Source of the DNA: Zobellia uliginosa | GTDB taxonomy: Bacteria; Bacteroidota; Bacteroidia; Flavobacteriales; Flavobacteriaceae | Direction: 5' to 3' | NCBI RefSeq assembly: GCF_018860745.1 | Contig: NZ_JAHKPY010000015.1 | Location: 124,001-188,000, forward strand | DNA length: 64,000 bases | The notes under the pieces: generated by a model | Databases searched by the model: none | Told to the model about the DNA's origin: nothing | Seen by the model: the letters and a program-made list of their open reading frames with translations, nothing else | Position numbers and translations under genes: made by a program | Part shown: positions 27,015 to 36,617 of the stretch, piece after piece | How positions within the stretch are numbered: position 1 is the stretch's first letter | Layout of the letters: every line of letters starts with the position of its first letter

Positions 27015-27542
27015 TTATATCGTAAAAGTGCGTTTCTTTTTAAATTCGCTATTATCATAACGCTCTACACATTCATGGTAGATTTTAACTGCCTCTTGGG
27101 CATCACCCCATCCACCTGTATCAACTTTCTTCTTTTCCAAATCCTTATATACTTTAAAGAAATGTTCTATTTCCTTTAAACGATGAGGATTCAAATCACT
27201 AATATCATGGTTATTGCTCCATATTGGATCAGAAACAGGCACACAGATAATCTTTTCATCCGGCCCTTTTTCATCGGTCATATGAAAGACTCCAATTGGT
27301 CTTACTTCCATAACCACCATAGGATATGTTGGTTCCGCTCCCATTACCAAAACATCTAATGGATCCTTATCCAAAGCTAACGTTTCAGGAATGAAACCGT
27401 AATCACCAGGATACATCATAGATGAAAAAAGCATACGGTCAAAACGTATTTTATGTAATGTAAAGTCGTATTCGTATTTATTTCTACTTCCTTTTGGAAT
27501 CTCTATTAAAACATCAAAAGTTATATCTGCTTTTTTTCCCAT
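27015..27542 (-). CDS. ppa: Soluble inorganic pyrophosphatase (family I)
   Basis: 175 residues. It hydrolyses cytosolic pyrophosphate. Family I features: EIPKGSRNKYEYD near residue 13, YPGDYGFIPETLALDKDPLDVLV at about 44-66 with the metal-binding DxxxxD pattern, and the C-terminal WGDAQEAVKIYHECVERY. It lies upstream of hppA on the same strand, so two pyrophosphate-hydrolysing enzymes are neighbours. Confidence 0.96.
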   Translation of the reverse strand: MGKKADITFDVLIEIPKGSRNKYEYDFTLHKIRFDRMLFSSMMYPGDYGFIPETLALDKDPLDVLVMGAEPTYPMVVMEVRPIGVFHMTDEKGPDEKIICVPVSDPIWSNNHDISDLNPHRLKEIEHFFKVYKDLEKKKVDTGGWGDAQEAVKIYHECVERYDNSEFKKKRTFTI

Positions 27543-27749
27543 TTTTTAGGTTTATTTTACAATCACGAAGGTACAAAAATGCAAACACGCCAACCTCCAA
27601 ATATGGAAAAAACATCGCGCATTATAACAAAATTATGTGATTATAAATATTAAAGAAACTGACTAAGAATCTTTATTATTTTCGAAGCGAACCTATAAAC
27701 ACTTATCAATGAATAAACTAAACCCTAACAGATTTACAAAACCTATTAT

Positions 27750-30251
27750 CTAAAAGTCAAAACCAAATGTTCCAGTAATGCTAAAAGGGCGCGCCTCTGG
27801 AGCATCCAAATAATTTCCTCTAAAGTTAAAATCCACCCTAAGAATTTTAAAAATGTTACCAATTCCAACGGAATATTCATAATATATTTTGTCAGACGGG
27901 GCCTGTAAAGGTGTATTTATAGTAGCTGGCATGCTCAAGGCTATATTTTCATCGGAAAGGTCTCCCCACACTCCCCTTAAACCGATAATTTCACGCAAAT
28001 TAAGTTTGCGCAACAACGGAATACGAGAGAAAAGACGTCCGTTAAAATTGTGCTGTAGATGTAATGCTATATAGGTATCCGTTACGAATTCATAGAAGTC
28101 CAGGTTAGGAAATGTTCCGTAGTTGGAAAAGAAGGTCTGATTACCAGGAACAACATTCAACAATCCTAACGGCACGGTATTAAAGGTCTTACCCATTTCC
28201 AGAGTTGAGAACAGTCTACCAAAACCTCCTATTTGCCAAGGCTGGCTATATGAAAATTGTAATTTACTATAGCTGAAATCACTATCAAAAACAACATCCA
28301 CACCTTTAGTATAACTTAATAATAGGGTGCTATAGTCATCATTCATGCCCTTTCTTTCCACACCATACCCAATAGTTCTTTTACCCGGCGTGTAAATCAT
28401 AATAGCGTTAAAATCGAATTGATTTATCTCCGACGAAATACCTGTTGGAGCATCTGGATCTATATAATCTAGACTAAAATCATCTGGCAAAGCAGAGCTT
28501 AATTTCCTAAATGTACCGCCAACACCAAATCTTACATTGGTTATGGGCTCTATTTCTATATTGAATTTACTTAAGTTGATATTCGTTAGTCTATTGTTAG
28601 CTCCTACAGTTACCAAAGAAGACGAAGCAATACTCCGACCAAGAACATCATTTGTAGCCGTAAGACTTACCCCTAGTTGCTCAATATCCCTTCGATTACC
28701 CCCAGAAACAATAAGCCTACTCTTTTTATCCAGTAACATTTTACCGGATAGACCATGCTTAAACTTCTTGTCCTCAAAACCATAAGCCGTGTATCCTTCA
28801 ACACGCCAAAGGTCATTCTCCCCAAAGTATGAACGTGCGCCTATACGTACCCGTGGACCTTCTGCTTGATTATAACCAAAGACATCATATACAGAACCAA
28901 CATCCATATTCCACTTATCGATCTCTACATAACCACTACCCAAAATACTCACTAGATTGTAGTAAGATTTAAATTTAGGAACTGTCTTTAGTGTATCCAA
29001 TAACTGATAAATACCCTTTTCATCCTTATTTAAACTTTCTAATCTACTATTCTCCCAAAACGTACTATCCCTATTTAAGACCGAATCATCATAGGGGTTG
29101 CTCTCTTGTTTATAAAACTCTTTTGGCTTTTTCTCATTAAAAGTATAGTTATCAAATACAGTAGTACGTTTACCGTACATACCACGTGATTCTTCCTTTT
29201 TTTGAAAACTGAAATCACTCATCATATAATCGCGCTTCAAAAGAAATACGGAATCATTGACCACCTCAAAATCCTGTTCAATATAAATCTCTTTGACCCA
29301 GTTAATATTGGCGCTTTTAGTAACCTCAAGATTAATGTTCTTTACCGCATAGGTAGAATCATTCACCCAAAAATCCCCTTTAAACGTTAGTTCGTTCTTT
29401 CGTCTTGGATAATAAACAATATTGTAACACCATTTATCTTCTATAAATGCACTATCCCGCAAAGCATAGTTGTAAACATCTACTCCAGTCCTAGACAAGG
29501 GACTGGTGAAACTTTTATCAAAGAATTTGAGATAATTATCATAGATATCATACTCCTGATAGAGGTCCGCTACAAATGCGATAATAGACTGGTTGTTATC
29601 AAAACCCGAGTTTTTATTACCTAGGATATCCTCTTTTTCCTCGTCTAGCCTATTGTCCCCATAAACCTTAGAAAAAGTTTCGTTCAAGAAAATAGGTAAA
29701 TAGGTTTTTCCGGTAATACGGGAAGTATCTAGATCATTAAAGACAAATTCAAGCCCTTTAAAAATCTTCTTCTTCATAAGGGCACTATCAATAGTATTGA
29801 GATCAAACTCTACCTTTTCATACTTTTCAAAAGCATATTGGTTGAATTTACGTAGACCGTTCTCCCTTTTTTTTGCCCATATTTTTCTTAAAATATCTAT
29901 GGCAGGGTTGTTTTTTTTAGGTTGCTTTCCTCCTACAAGAACTACTTCATCAAGCTGTTGGGAAGACTCTTTCATGACCACATTCATCTTATAGGTCACT
30001 TTTGACGTAAGTGGAATTTCAACACTTTCGTATCCAATAAAAGAAACCAAAAGAATAGGGTGATTCTCATCCGATTCCATATAAAAAACACCATTATCAT
30101 CTGTAATAGTGCCTTCATAAGACCCTTTAAAAAGAATATTGGCAAAAGCTACCGGCTGGTTATCTTCATCTACCACAACACCACCCACTTTAGTTTGCGC
30201 GCTGGCAACCAAAGTAAAAAGTAGCAAAACTAATAATAGGAGGTTTTTCAT
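27750..30251 (-). CDS. DUF5686 outer membrane protein with carboxypeptidase-like regulatory domain
   Basis: 833 residues with a signal peptide (cleavage near ASA). Residues 22-100 are a carboxypeptidase-regulatory-like domain (VGGVVVDEDNQPVAFANI). The rest matches the DUF5686 pattern: KKNNPAIDILRKIWAKK near 112, then domains ending in an outer-membrane barrel with the C-terminal SITGTFGFDF. Function is unknown. No receptor plug is seen, so it is probably not a TonB receptor. Confidence 0.85.
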   Translation of the reverse strand: MKNLLLLVLLLFTLVASAQTKVGGVVVDEDNQPVAFANILFKGSYEGTITDDNGVFYMESDENHPILLVSFIGYESVEIPLTSKVTYKMNVVMKESSQQLDEVVLVGGKQPKKNNPAIDILRKIWAKKRENGLRKFNQYAFEKYEKVEFDLNTIDSALMKKKIFKGLEFVFNDLDTSRITGKTYLPIFLNETFSKVYGDNRLDEEKEDILGNKNSGFDNNQSIIAFVADLYQEYDIYDNYLKFFDKSFTSPLSRTGVDVYNYALRDSAFIEDKWCYNIVYYPRRKNELTFKGDFWVNDSTYAVKNINLEVTKSANINWVKEIYIEQDFEVVNDSVFLLKRDYMMSDFSFQKKEESRGMYGKRTTVFDNYTFNEKKPKEFYKQESNPYDDSVLNRDSTFWENSRLESLNKDEKGIYQLLDTLKTVPKFKSYYNLVSILGSGYVEIDKWNMDVGSVYDVFGYNQAEGPRVRIGARSYFGENDLWRVEGYTAYGFEDKKFKHGLSGKMLLDKKSRLIVSGGNRRDIEQLGVSLTATNDVLGRSIASSSLVTVGANNRLTNINLSKFNIEIEPITNVRFGVGGTFRKLSSALPDDFSLDYIDPDAPTGISSEINQFDFNAIMIYTPGKRTIGYGVERKGMNDDYSTLLLSYTKGVDVVFDSDFSYSKLQFSYSQPWQIGGFGRLFSTLEMGKTFNTVPLGLLNVVPGNQTFFSNYGTFPNLDFYEFVTDTYIALHLQHNFNGRLFSRIPLLRKLNLREIIGLRGVWGDLSDENIALSMPATINTPLQAPSDKIYYEYSVGIGNIFKILRVDFNFRGNYLDAPEARPFSITGTFGFDF

Positions 30252-30413
30252 TCAAGAAATTTTCTCTATCCTGTACAAACAAATAATGTACCAGAACAGA
30301 TTATATTGTATTTCCAAGTCCGTTTTTAAACATAAAAATTAAAGTCCGCTTCTATTTCCCTGCTAAGAATCCTAATCCAAGCCTAAAAACACCAAACGGA
30401 ACTAATAAAAAAA

Positions 30414-30442
30414 TGCTTTACCGACACTAAGTCGGTAAAGCA
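30414..30442 (-). terminator. Terminator after pdhB
   Basis: A 12 bp perfect stem TGCTTTACCGAC / GTCGGTAAAGCA with an ACTAA loop, 26 bp after the pdhB stop, followed by a T-run on the minus strand. Confidence 0.9.
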
Positions 30443-30468
30443 AAAATACCTTTACAATTTTGATATAC

Positions 30469-31446
30469 CTATTTGTACATCACTTTCTTAACCGCATCAA
30501 CCACATCTTTATGATTTGGCAACCATTCCGCTAACAATACAGGAGAATACGGTGCAGGCGTATCTGCCGTATTTATCTTCTGGATAGGTGCATCTAGGTA
30601 ATCAAAAGCGTGAGACTGTATATGAAATGTTATCTCTGTAGCCACATTTCCAAAAGGCCAGGCCTCTTCCAGTATAACCAAACGGTTTGTTTTCTTTACT
30701 GATTTTAAGATAGCTTCATAATCCAATGGCTTTACGGTACGTAAATCAATGATCTCACAGCTAATTCCTTCTTTCTGAAGTTCATCGGCAGCTTTATCTG
30801 CCTCTTTTATAATTTTACCAAAAGAAACAATAGTAACATCACTACCTTCTCTTCTTATATCTGCAACACCTATTGGTATAGTATATTCTCCTTCCGGCAC
30901 TTCACCTTTATCTCCGTACATCTGCTCAGACTCCATAAAAATAACCGGGTCATTATCACGAATTGCCGATTTCAACAATCCTTTTGCATCTGCGGGGTTG
31001 GAAGGTACGATAACCTTTAACCCTGGACAGTTAGCATACCAGCTTTCAAAAGCTTGCGAATGCGTAGCTGCCAATTGACCAGCCGAACCTGTGGGTCCTC
31101 TAAAAACAATAGGACATGGAAACTGCCCCCCGGACATCTGACGAATCTTAGCCGCGTTGTTGATGATCTGATCGATACCCACCAAAGCAAAGTTGAAAGT
31201 CATGAATTCTATGATAGGACGGCATCCGGTCATTGTTGAACCGACACCGATACCAGCAAAACCTAGCTCAGCGATAGGAGTATCTATAACTCGTTTGGCA
31301 CCAAACTCATCTAGCATTCCTTTGGAAGCTTTGTAAGCGCCGTTGTATTCAGCAACCTCTTCACCCATCAGATAAACAGATTCATCTTTGCGCATTTCTT
31401 CCGACATCGCCTCGACAATGGCTTCCCTAAATTGTAATGTCTTCAT
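30469..31446 (-). CDS. pdhB: Pyruvate dehydrogenase E1 component, beta subunit
   Basis: 325 residues. With PdhA it decarboxylates pyruvate using thiamine diphosphate. It matches the E1-beta pattern: LMGEEVAEYNGAYKASKG near residue 26, DTPIAELGFAGIGVG near 55, and ILEEAWPFGNVATEI near 259. The alpha subunit and E2 genes are 20 kb away (51-53.7 kb), so the complex is encoded at two sites. Divergent from etfB. Confidence 0.95.
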   Translation of the reverse strand: MKTLQFREAIVEAMSEEMRKDESVYLMGEEVAEYNGAYKASKGMLDEFGAKRVIDTPIAELGFAGIGVGSTMTGCRPIIEFMTFNFALVGIDQIINNAAKIRQMSGGQFPCPIVFRGPTGSAGQLAATHSQAFESWYANCPGLKVIVPSNPADAKGLLKSAIRDNDPVIFMESEQMYGDKGEVPEGEYTIPIGVADIRREGSDVTIVSFGKIIKEADKAADELQKEGISCEIIDLRTVKPLDYEAILKSVKKTNRLVILEEAWPFGNVATEITFHIQSHAFDYLDAPIQKINTADTPAPYSPVLLAEWLPNHKDVVDAVKKVMYK

Positions 31447-31545
31447 ATTATATGGAGTATCTTTTTATTATGTGCGTTAAAAACGCAAGCAAAAATAGGA
31501 AATTATATGTCAAATAAAGACCTCTAGGAATCAAAAAAAGTTATA

Positions 31546-31573
31546 AAAAATACTATGCATGCATAGTATTTTT
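31546..31573. promoter_or_regulatory. 28 bp perfect palindrome between pdhB and etfB
   Basis: The core ACTATGCATGCATAGT (31552-31567) is extended by A/T arms to a perfect 28 bp palindrome. It lies 48 bp upstream of the etfB start and just before a -7-like TATCTTCG (31587-31594), where a repressor would block the -33 region. It could be an operator for fatty-acid or electron-transfer genes. The regulator is unknown. Confidence 0.5.
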
Positions 31574-31620
31574 GAAAAAGTTTACATATCTTCGTCTGGA
31601 TTAAATATAGCTTTATAGAC

Positions 31621-32361
31621 ATGAAAATATTAGTTTGCATAAGTAACGTTCCTGACACAACATCCAAAATCAACTTTACGGATGGCGATACTAAATTTGA
31701 CACCAACGGTGTGCAGTTCGTAATTAACCCTAATGACGAGTTTGGTTTAACACGTGCCATGTGGTTTAAGGAAAAACAAGGTACCACTGTACATATAGCT
31801 ACAGTTGGCGAGGCTAGTGTAGAACCCACTATGCGTAAAGCACTTGCCATTGGCGCCGACGAAGCCATTAGAGTGAACGCCGCTCCTACCGATGGTTTTT
31901 TCGTTGCAGAGCAGTTGGCGAATATTATCAAGGACGGAGGTTACGACCTTGTTATAGCCGGAAGGGAAAGTATTGACTATAACGGAGGAATGGTACCTGG
32001 AATCCTGGCCACTCTTTTAGGCATGAATTTCGTAAATACTTGTATCAGCCTTGAAGTAGAAGGTACTACAGCTACCGCTATTAGGGAAATTGATGGCGGA
32101 AAAGAAACCGTACAAACTTCATTGCCACTAGTTATTGGAGGTCAAAAAGGTCTTGTACAGGAAAGCGATTTAAAAATACCCAACATGCGTGGTATTATGA
32201 TGGCGCGTAAAAAGACCCTTACCGTAGTAGAGCCAATTGAAGCTACCGTTGCAACAAAGGATGCTAAATTTGATAAGCCCATGGCAAAAGGAGCTGTTAA
32301 ATTGGTCAATTCCGCAGATGAGCTGGTAGACTTACTTCACAATGAAGCCAAAGTAATTTAA
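31621..32361 (+). CDS. etfB: Electron transfer flavoprotein, beta subunit
   Basis: 246 residues. With EtfA it carries electrons from acyl-CoA and other dehydrogenases to the quinone pool. The start MKILVCISNVPDTTSKI and the signature AGRESIDYNGGMVPGILATLLG near residue 117 are typical. It is the first gene of an etfBA pair, 106 bp before etfA, and follows the palindrome region. Confidence 0.95.
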   Translation: MKILVCISNVPDTTSKINFTDGDTKFDTNGVQFVINPNDEFGLTRAMWFKEKQGTTVHIATVGEASVEPTMRKALAIGADEAIRVNAAPTDGFFVAEQLANIIKDGGYDLVIAGRESIDYNGGMVPGILATLLGMNFVNTCISLEVEGTTATAIREIDGGKETVQTSLPLVIGGQKGLVQESDLKIPNMRGIMMARKKTLTVVEPIEATVATKDAKFDKPMAKGAVKLVNSADELVDLLHNEAKVI

Positions 32362-32467
32362 TTGCTGCATAGTTTTAAATCGGCATTGACCTAATCAATT
32401 TATTAGATCATCTGAAACACGCTAAAACAGCAAATGTTATCTCAACAAAATAAAACAATACACAAAA

Positions 32468-33436
32468 ATGTCAGTATTAGTATATACAGAATCCGAAAAC
32501 GGAAAATTAAAAAAAAGTGCCTATGAAGTGGCATCATATGCCAAGGCAGTAGCGGACCAATTAGGTTCTTCGGTTACGGCAATTTCTTTTAACACCGAAA
32601 ATAATGACCAACTAGGAACTTATGGTGTTTCAAAAGTATTGAATGTAACTGATGATAAGCTTGCTACATTTAATGCTTTGGCCTATGCGAATAGCATTGC
32701 ACAAGCTGCTAAAAGCGAAAATACCCAGGTAATTGTAGTAAGCTCTAGCACGAACAGTAAATTCTTGGCACCTATTCTAGCTGCTAAATTAAAAGCAGGT
32801 TACGTACCCAATGTTGTTGCTGCTCCAGAAAGCACATCACCATTTAGCGTAAAGCGCACTGCTTTTAGCAACAAAGGATTTGCCCATACAGAAATTACAA
32901 CGGATATTAAGATTGTAGGGGTTTCCAATAATGCTTTTGGTATTATGGAAAACCAGACAACTGCAACAGTTGAGTCTTATAATGCCGATTTAAGTGATGC
33001 TGATTTTGCCGTGAAATCTATTGAAATAGACAAAGTTGCCGGCCAGGTTACCATTGCAGATGCAGATATCGTTGTTTCTGGTGGAAGAGGTCTTAAAGGA
33101 CCTGAAAACTGGGGAATGATCGAAGAACTTGCAGAAATACTTGGTGCCGCTACGGCATGTTCCAAACCGGTTTCCGACATGGGATGGAGACCACATGGCG
33201 AGCATGTTGGCCAAACTGGCAAGCCCGTTGCATCCAATCTTTATATTGCAATTGGCATCTCTGGAGCCATTCAACATTTGGCTGGAGTTAGCGCTTCTAA
33301 AACCAAAGTTGTCATTAACTCTGATCCTGAAGCTCCGTTTTTCAAAGCTGCAGACTATGGTATTGTAGGCGATGCCTTTGAAGTAGTACCTCAACTCATC
33401 GAAAAATTAAAGCAATTTAAAGCTCAAAACGCTTAA
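32468..33436 (+). CDS. etfA: Electron transfer flavoprotein, alpha subunit
   Basis: 322 residues. The C-terminal FAD domain has VVSGGRGLKGPENW near residue 202, GQTGKPVASNLYIAIGISGAIQHLAG split around 255-275 and VVINSDPEAPFFKAADYGIVGD near 283. It forms a heterodimer with EtfB. Co-directional with etfB. Confidence 0.95.
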   Translation: MSVLVYTESENGKLKKSAYEVASYAKAVADQLGSSVTAISFNTENNDQLGTYGVSKVLNVTDDKLATFNALAYANSIAQAAKSENTQVIVVSSSTNSKFLAPILAAKLKAGYVPNVVAAPESTSPFSVKRTAFSNKGFAHTEITTDIKIVGVSNNAFGIMENQTTATVESYNADLSDADFAVKSIEIDKVAGQVTIADADIVVSGGRGLKGPENWGMIEELAEILGAATACSKPVSDMGWRPHGEHVGQTGKPVASNLYIAIGISGAIQHLAGVSASKTKVVINSDPEAPFFKAADYGIVGDAFEVVPQLIEKLKQFKAQNA

Positions 33437-33462
33437 TTTTTGTTAATTTGCGCTCGTTAAAG

Positions 33463-33505
33463 GGCTGTTTAAATACAAGGTACGCCCGTATTTAAACAGT
33501 CTTTT
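33463..33505 (+). terminator. Terminator after etfA
   Basis: A 14 bp stem GGCTGTTTAAATAC / GTATTTAAACAGTC (one G-T pair) with an 11 nt loop, followed by TTTT, 26 bp after the etfA stop. Confidence 0.8.
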
Positions 33506-33521
33506 GTATTTTAATGATTCT

Positions 33522-34151
33522 ATGAGCTTAGTAAGGTTAAAAATAAAAGGTATTTCCTATAGCCAAACACAAAATGGGGCTTACGCCCTTATTTTGAACG
33601 AAGTGGAAGGCGATCGTAAACTACCCATTGTCATTGGTGCTTTTGAAGCGCAGAGTATTGCTATTGCCCTTGAGAAAGAAATAAAGCCACCAAGGCCATT
33701 GACTCACGATTTGTTCAAAAACTTTTCAGATCGTTTTGATATAGTAATTAAACAAGTTATAATCCACAAGTTGGTGGACGGTGTTTTTTACTCCAGTATC
33801 ATCTGCGAACGCGATAAAATTGAGGAAATCATAGATGCCAGAACCAGTGACGCTATTGCATTAGCACTTCGTTTTAATGCTCCGATTTTTACTTATAAGA
33901 CTATTTTGGACAAAGCGGGCATCTTCTTAAAATTCTCTTCTAAAGACAAGGAAAAAGAAGAAACAGACGATAGTATTGTGGTTGATGAGATTTTACAGGA
34001 AGGTGAAACTGTAGAAATCGAGTCTGGTGCAACCGATGGTTATACCGAACTATCTATTGATGAGCTCCACAAGGAACTTGATAAAGCCGTTGTGAACGAA
34101 GATTATGAAAAAGCGGCCAAGTTACGTGATGAGATTTCCAAAAGAAACTGA
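33522..34151 (+). CDS. Bifunctional nuclease-family protein with UVR motif
   Basis: About 209 residues. The first 130 are a BFN/DUF151 domain (LPIVIGAFEAQSIAIALE near 35, RTSDAIALALRFNAPIF near 106), seen in a plant nuclease and widespread in bacteria. The last 30 are a UvrB/UvrC-type helical motif (HKELDKAVVNEDYEKAAKLRDEI). I took the ATG at 33522 over a TTG at 33504. Nuclease activity is unproven in bacteria. It runs with the nucleoside transporter (18 bp) and thyA. Confidence 0.85.
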   Translation: MSLVRLKIKGISYSQTQNGAYALILNEVEGDRKLPIVIGAFEAQSIAIALEKEIKPPRPLTHDLFKNFSDRFDIVIKQVIIHKLVDGVFYSSIICERDKIEEIIDARTSDAIALALRFNAPIFTYKTILDKAGIFLKFSSKDKEKEETDDSIVVDEILQEGETVEIESGATDGYTELSIDELHKELDKAVVNEDYEKAAKLRDEISKRN

Positions 34152-34169
34152 TAAACAAGCAAGTACCTT

Positions 34170-35618
34170 ATGAAAATTAACCTTTGGATTGTACTACTTG
34201 CCCTATTTATATTTTTCCCATCCATAGCACAAGAAAACATAGCGGTTCCTGCCGCAGAAACGGCTGCTATTAATGATATAATTTCTCAAAACACAGATCA
34301 TATTCAGCCTAATGCAGGCTTTAGCTTAAACAGTTTGGGCAGGGGCATATTAGGTATGGTAGTGCTCCTGCTTATTTCAGTTTTGTTTAGTTCTAACCGA
34401 AAGGCAATTAATTGGAAAACCGTTGGTATTGGTCTTACATTACAGTTATTTATTGCTATTGGGGTACTTAAAGTGCCGTTTATCCAGAAAGTATTTGAAT
34501 CCATTGGTGAGGTTTTTATAAGTATTCTAGGTTTTACCAGGGCGGGAAGTAAATTTTTGTTTGAGGGATTGGTGGTGGACACTAATACATTCGGTTATAT
34601 TTTTGCTTTTCAAGTTTTGCCAACTATCATCTTTTTTTCAGCTTTGACCTCGTTACTATTCTACTTAGGCATTATTCAAAAAGTGGTAAGAGCTCTAGCA
34701 TGGGCACTTTCTAAAACCTTAGGTATTTCCGGAGCCGAAAGTCTATCTGTTGCCGGAAACATATTTCTAGGCCAGACCGAAGCACCTTTATTGATTAAAG
34801 CTTACTTGGAGAAGATGACCAAGTCTGAGATTCTTCTAGTAATGATCGGTGGAATGGCAACGGTAGCAGGTGCTGTTTTAGCAGCCTATATTGGCTTCTT
34901 AGGCGGCGAAGACAAAATATTACAGCTTGTATTTGCCAAGCACCTTTTGGCAGCTTCCGTAATGGCGGCACCAGGAGCTATTGTTATCTCTAAAATCCTT
35001 TATCCACAGACCGAACCTGTAAACACGGAGGTTGCCGTGTCTTCAGAAAAAATAGGAGCCAACATTCTAGATGCTATCGCCAATGGTACTACGGAAGGTT
35101 TACGTTTGGCAGTAAATGTTGGGGCCATGCTTTTGGTTTTCGTAGCTATGATTGCTATGCTAAACGGAATTCTAGATTGGATCGGCGATATGTCATCACT
35201 CAACCAATGGGTGGCCAGCAATACCTCTTATGATAAGTTTTCTTTGGAAGCCATTTTAGGCACGGTATTCGCACCGCTCATGTGGTTAATTGGCGTTGCC
35301 AATGAAGATATTATGCTTATGGGACAGTTACTGGGTATCAAACTTGTGGCAAGCGAATTTGTAGGCTACATACAATTAGCGGAGCTAAAGGATATGGCTA
35401 CCGGTGCAACTTTCACCTATAATAAATCCGTTATTATGGCCACTTATATGCTTTGCGGTTTCGCCAACTTTGCATCTATAGGCATACAGATCGGCGGTAT
35501 AGGTTCATTGGCTCCCGGGCAGCGTAAAACCCTTTCTGAATTTGGACTTAGAGCTGTTCTTGGTGGTTCTATCGCTTCTCTATTATCAGCTACTATTGCC
35601 GGTATGATTTTAGGATAA
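34170..35618 (+). CDS. nupC: Concentrative nucleoside transporter (NupC/CNT family)
   Basis: 482 residues, about nine or ten membrane helices. The CNT family imports nucleosides with H+ or Na+. Signature segments SLSVAGNIFLGQTEAPLLIK near residue 190 and a GQ-E/A-rich helix are present, and the C-terminal part contains NKSVIMATYMLCGFANFASIG split around 410-430. The N terminus has a signal-like helix and a short periplasmic stretch. It follows the BFN gene by 18 bp and precedes thyA, matching a nucleoside salvage context. Confidence 0.9.
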   Translation: MKINLWIVLLALFIFFPSIAQENIAVPAAETAAINDIISQNTDHIQPNAGFSLNSLGRGILGMVVLLLISVLFSSNRKAINWKTVGIGLTLQLFIAIGVLKVPFIQKVFESIGEVFISILGFTRAGSKFLFEGLVVDTNTFGYIFAFQVLPTIIFFSALTSLLFYLGIIQKVVRALAWALSKTLGISGAESLSVAGNIFLGQTEAPLLIKAYLEKMTKSEILLVMIGGMATVAGAVLAAYIGFLGGEDKILQLVFAKHLLAASVMAAPGAIVISKILYPQTEPVNTEVAVSSEKIGANILDAIANGTTEGLRLAVNVGAMLLVFVAMIAMLNGILDWIGDMSSLNQWVASNTSYDKFSLEAILGTVFAPLMWLIGVANEDIMLMGQLLGIKLVASEFVGYIQLAELKDMATGATFTYNKSVIMATYMLCGFANFASIGIQIGGIGSLAPGQRKTLSEFGLRAVLGGSIASLLSATIAGMILG

Positions 35619-35718
35619 CTCAGCGTCATTCACCAAAAACATTCAGTTAATAAATCGCTAATAACTACTTTCAGTAAATTTCTAGCTTTCACCCTTTACC
35701 TTTTATCTTTGAACCACT

Positions 35719-36543
35719 ATGAAGCAATACCACGATTTACTTAAGCACGTACTAGAAACCGGTAACCAGAAAGGAGACCGCACAGGAACAGGAACTCTTA
35801 GCGTTTTTGGCCATCAAATGCGTTTTGACCTAAGCGAAGGCTTTCCTATGGTAACCACTAAAAAGTTACACCTCAAGTCTATCGTCTATGAATTGTTGTG
35901 GTTCTTGAAAGGTGATACAAACATCAAATATCTTCAAGAAAACGGTGTACGTATTTGGAATGAGTGGGCAGATGAGAATGGCGACTTAGGTCCTGTCTAC
36001 GGGCATCAATGGCGCAATTGGAACAATGATGAAATAGACCAAATCAAAGATGTAATAGAATCATTGAAGAATAATCCCAATAGCAGGCGTATGTTGGTTT
36101 CCGCATGGAACCCTAGTGTTCTTCCGGATACGTCTAAATCATTTTCTGAAAATGTAGCAAACGGTAAAGCTGCACTCCCCCCATGCCATGCATTTTTTCA
36201 ATTTTATGTGGCAGATGGTAAACTTTCGTGTCAATTGTACCAACGAAGTGCAGATATCTTTTTAGGGGTGCCTTTCAACATTGCATCTTACGCCTTGTTT
36301 ACCATGATGATGGCACAGGTCTGTGGTTATGAGGCTGGCGAATTCATTCACACTTTTGGTGATGCCCATATTTATAACAACCATATGGATCAGGTAGAAT
36401 TGCAATTAAGTCGTGAAATTAGACCTTTACCAAAAATGGTTATCAATCCTGAAATAAAAGATATTTTCGACTTTAATTTTGAGGATTTTACCTTAGAGGA
36501 TTACAATCCACATCCTCATATAAAAGGAGCCGTAGCGGTTTAG
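35719..36543 (+). CDS. thyA: Thymidylate synthase
   Basis: 274 residues. It methylates dUMP to dTMP with methylene tetrahydrofolate. The start [15 protein letters not shown], the catalytic [11 protein letters not shown] (Cys near 154) and [18 protein letters not shown] near 172 are diagnostic. It follows the nucleoside transporter by about 100 bp; folA is 4.7 kb downstream. Confidence 0.97.
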   Translation: MKQYHDLLKHVLETGNQKGDRTGTGTLSVFGHQMRFDLSEGFPMVTTKKLHLKSIVYELLWFLKGDTNIKYLQENGVRIWNEWADENGDLGPVYGHQWRNWNNDEIDQIKDVIESLKNNPNSRRMLVSAWNPSVLPDTSKSFSENVANGKAALPPCHAFFQFYVADGKLSCQLYQRSADIFLGVPFNIASYALFTMMMAQVCGYEAGEFIHTFGDAHIYNNHMDQVELQLSREIRPLPKMVINPEIKDIFDFNFEDFTLEDYNPHPHIKGAVAV

Positions 36544-36617
36544 GGCTCATCAAAAACATGATTGAGTCAACGAGGTACTTTCTATAATCCTTATATTTAT
36601 AAGATATAAGAATTGTT

